A stretch of 64,000 nucleotides of DNA. Origin: Akebia trifoliata (lineage: Eukaryota; Streptophyta; Magnoliopsida; Ranunculales; Lardizabalaceae). The notes under the pieces were generated by a model. That model was not told where the DNA came from. It saw nothing but the letters and a program-made list of their open reading frames with translations, and ran no database searches. This document shows positions 62,400 to 64,000 of the stretch, in pieces (position 1 is the stretch's first letter; each line of letters opens with the position of its first letter). The translations under genes were made by a program, and so were the position numbers. The DNA lies in contig CM030714.1 in assembly GCA_017979445.1 (NCBI GenBank), positions 2,170,001 to 2,234,000 on the forward strand, in the 5' to 3' direction.

Positions 62400-63886
62400 T
62401 TTTAAATTATATTTTCATACGCTTAATTCGGTCCTGAAAGTGGACTTTTTTGGGTCCGTCCTGCATGCTACCTTCTAGTCCTGTTAATGACCAAGCACTA
62501 CATAAATTATTTTAATATATTAAATTAATAATTTAAAAGATAATAATTTTTTTTTTTACCAATAGAGCCGACTGTCACCTTCCTGAATCGTATTACTCAA
62601 GGACTTTTGCCTTTATGCTGCCTAGAAAAATTTTCTTTATAAAAACACCCCTAGAAATCTTTAAATTTTAATAAGAATAAATAAAAAAAATAACTAACCC
62701 AATTCTATAAGAAACTTCTTTTTTATTTTTCTATCACACTTAAGTTCTTGATTTTTTTAATTAAAATCATAATTAGTTGAAGTAATATTTGCATGAACAA
62801 GAGTTGATTATTGGATAACTAAATGTGATCCATAACTAAATGTGATCTGATGTTTTATTGCAACAAATCCATAACTAAATGTGGTTGATCGGATTAGGTC
62901 CTAAATGTAGATAAGAGTTGGGTAGATACCAATTTAGTATGAATCTGGTCAAGCTTATCCATTGGCACTCCTAATTAATTTTAAATTTCGGGTGATAGGA
63001 GTCGCTTCAAAATTTTGGAGGAGTCCTCATTATTAGACAATAGAAGGCGGCATGTGCAAATGCACATGTATAAAAAAAGGCTTATATATAATTAAAGGAT
63101 TTGTGAATATTATTACAAAGTAAAAAAATAATATTTTTATAATTTTGAAATCTAATCAACACGATTATGGGTGTGCGTTGCAATTTTCTTGGTTTTTGAC
63201 TAAATGACCTCAATTATGTTAAATTTAAGTAAAGATGGGGGCATTCGTGGGATCCAGAATTTGGTGTCGATCTATTCTACTTCGCCTTCTCTCATTATAA
63301 TAGTAGAGACGTGGCATTTTGTATTTATTTCATACCCCTACGTTTCCATCATTTTGAGTATTTCCTTTATACGAAATTTTGAAAATGGAGAGACATAAAA
63401 TAGAAACAAAAACTCCATGTCTTTTGTAACAAGGAGTGTACCCCCAAAGTTTTGAAGCGGTTTGATCGTTTCAAAGTTTGGATTTCTATAAAACAAAAAA
63501 GGAAAAAACTTTGAAGCTTCTTACAGGATGAAGCCTAAGAAGCTCTCAACAAGAATAGATACAACTTTAAGAAGGACCATTTAAGTTGTTTTTTTATAAA
63601 ATAGGAAATATAAAATTATTAATTTTCAAAGAGAAAAAAAAAAAAAAAACGGCTATAAAAAACATTTTGTGATTTGTATTTTTTATTCTATTTTAGGTGC
63701 GACAATTAACAAATCTTTCGTCCCTGATTTAGTACCCATTAAATTTTTTCTTAAAATTTAGGGGAAATAAAATTGAAAGTAATCTAACTTTAGTAATAAT
63801 AATAAAAAAAAAGATAAGGAAAAGAAAAGAAATGAAAATAAGAAATTCTATCCCTAATTAAATAGCCAGATCAAGTGTATGCTTAC
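62400..63886 (-). other. Intron 1 of CRK locus C
   Basis: Collinear with 8545-9840 (intron 1 of locus A), without the MITE found there. It contains no exon. A-runs are at 62341 and 63635. Confidence 0.7.
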
Positions 63887-64000
63887 CATTTGTTGACGGT
63901 GGTGCAGATCGATAGAAAGGATAAATCTCGTATCTCGAATAACAATTTGGTTGAAGAACTCTTGCACCTTGTCTCCCATTACAACAAATTGGAAACCGAT
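63887..64000 (-). pseudogene. CRK locus C exon 1, 3' end (cut by window edge)
   Basis: The last 114 nt of a DUF26 exon: RFPICCNGRQGARVLQPNCY, then SRYEIYPFYRSAPPSTN, matching the end of exon 1 in A and B. It ends AATG|GTAAGC in the conserved phase. The segment is open, but the gene is called a pseudogene because its presumed kinase exons at 53460-55578 are broken. It could instead belong to a separate truncated copy. Confidence 0.78.

Overview
This is nuclear DNA from a flowering plant, most likely a woody eudicot. It is AT-rich and intron-bearing, and consists mostly of nested transposable elements around a tandem cluster of cysteine-rich receptor-like kinase (CRK, DUF26) genes. No bacterial, organellar, CRISPR, rRNA or convincing tRNA-gene signal was seen. 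The species cannot be named from the sequence alone.

Three CRK loci lie head to tail on the minus strand. Locus A contributes only its ectodomain exon (10650-11430); its later exons, if they exist, lie beyond the left edge. Locus B (21033-36128) is complete: seven exons with GT-AG borders join into a 656-residue open frame (signal peptide, two DUF26 repeats, transmembrane segment, full kinase), although an 8.8 kb copia retrotransposon sits in intron 2. Locus C is decayed: kinase exons 4-7 (53460-55578) carry stops and a frameshift, its exon 1 tail is at 63887-64000, and the interval between holds transposons and a captured fragment of a dolichol-phosphate mannosyltransferase (DPM1) gene. Introns and 3' flanks of the loci are recognisably paralogous, which supplies empty sites that prove several insertions.

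Layout: 1-8482, copia and Athila-like retrotransposon remnants, the copia one split by a solo LTR; 8483-11430, CRK A intron 1 and exon 1; 11431-21032, intergenic DNA with several hairpin elements and a LINE; 21033-36128, CRK B; 36129-53459, intergenic DNA with a TIR element split by a solo LTR, then a three-level nest (a solo LTR at 40020-52577 containing a 9 kb Ty3/gypsy chromovirus at 41521-50543, which itself contains a second solo LTR of the same family at 43203-46770); 53460-64000, CRK C with LINE, CACTA, MITE and tandem-repeat insertions.

The recurring theme is a group of long LTRs beginning TGTAGACACC (or a one-base variant), found six times and mostly as solo LTRs with clear 5-bp target duplications. 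The inner copy must be younger than its chromovirus host, whose two LTRs appear identical except for a poly-T length difference. A second theme is a family of palindromic MITEs sitting inside (TA)n microsatellites.
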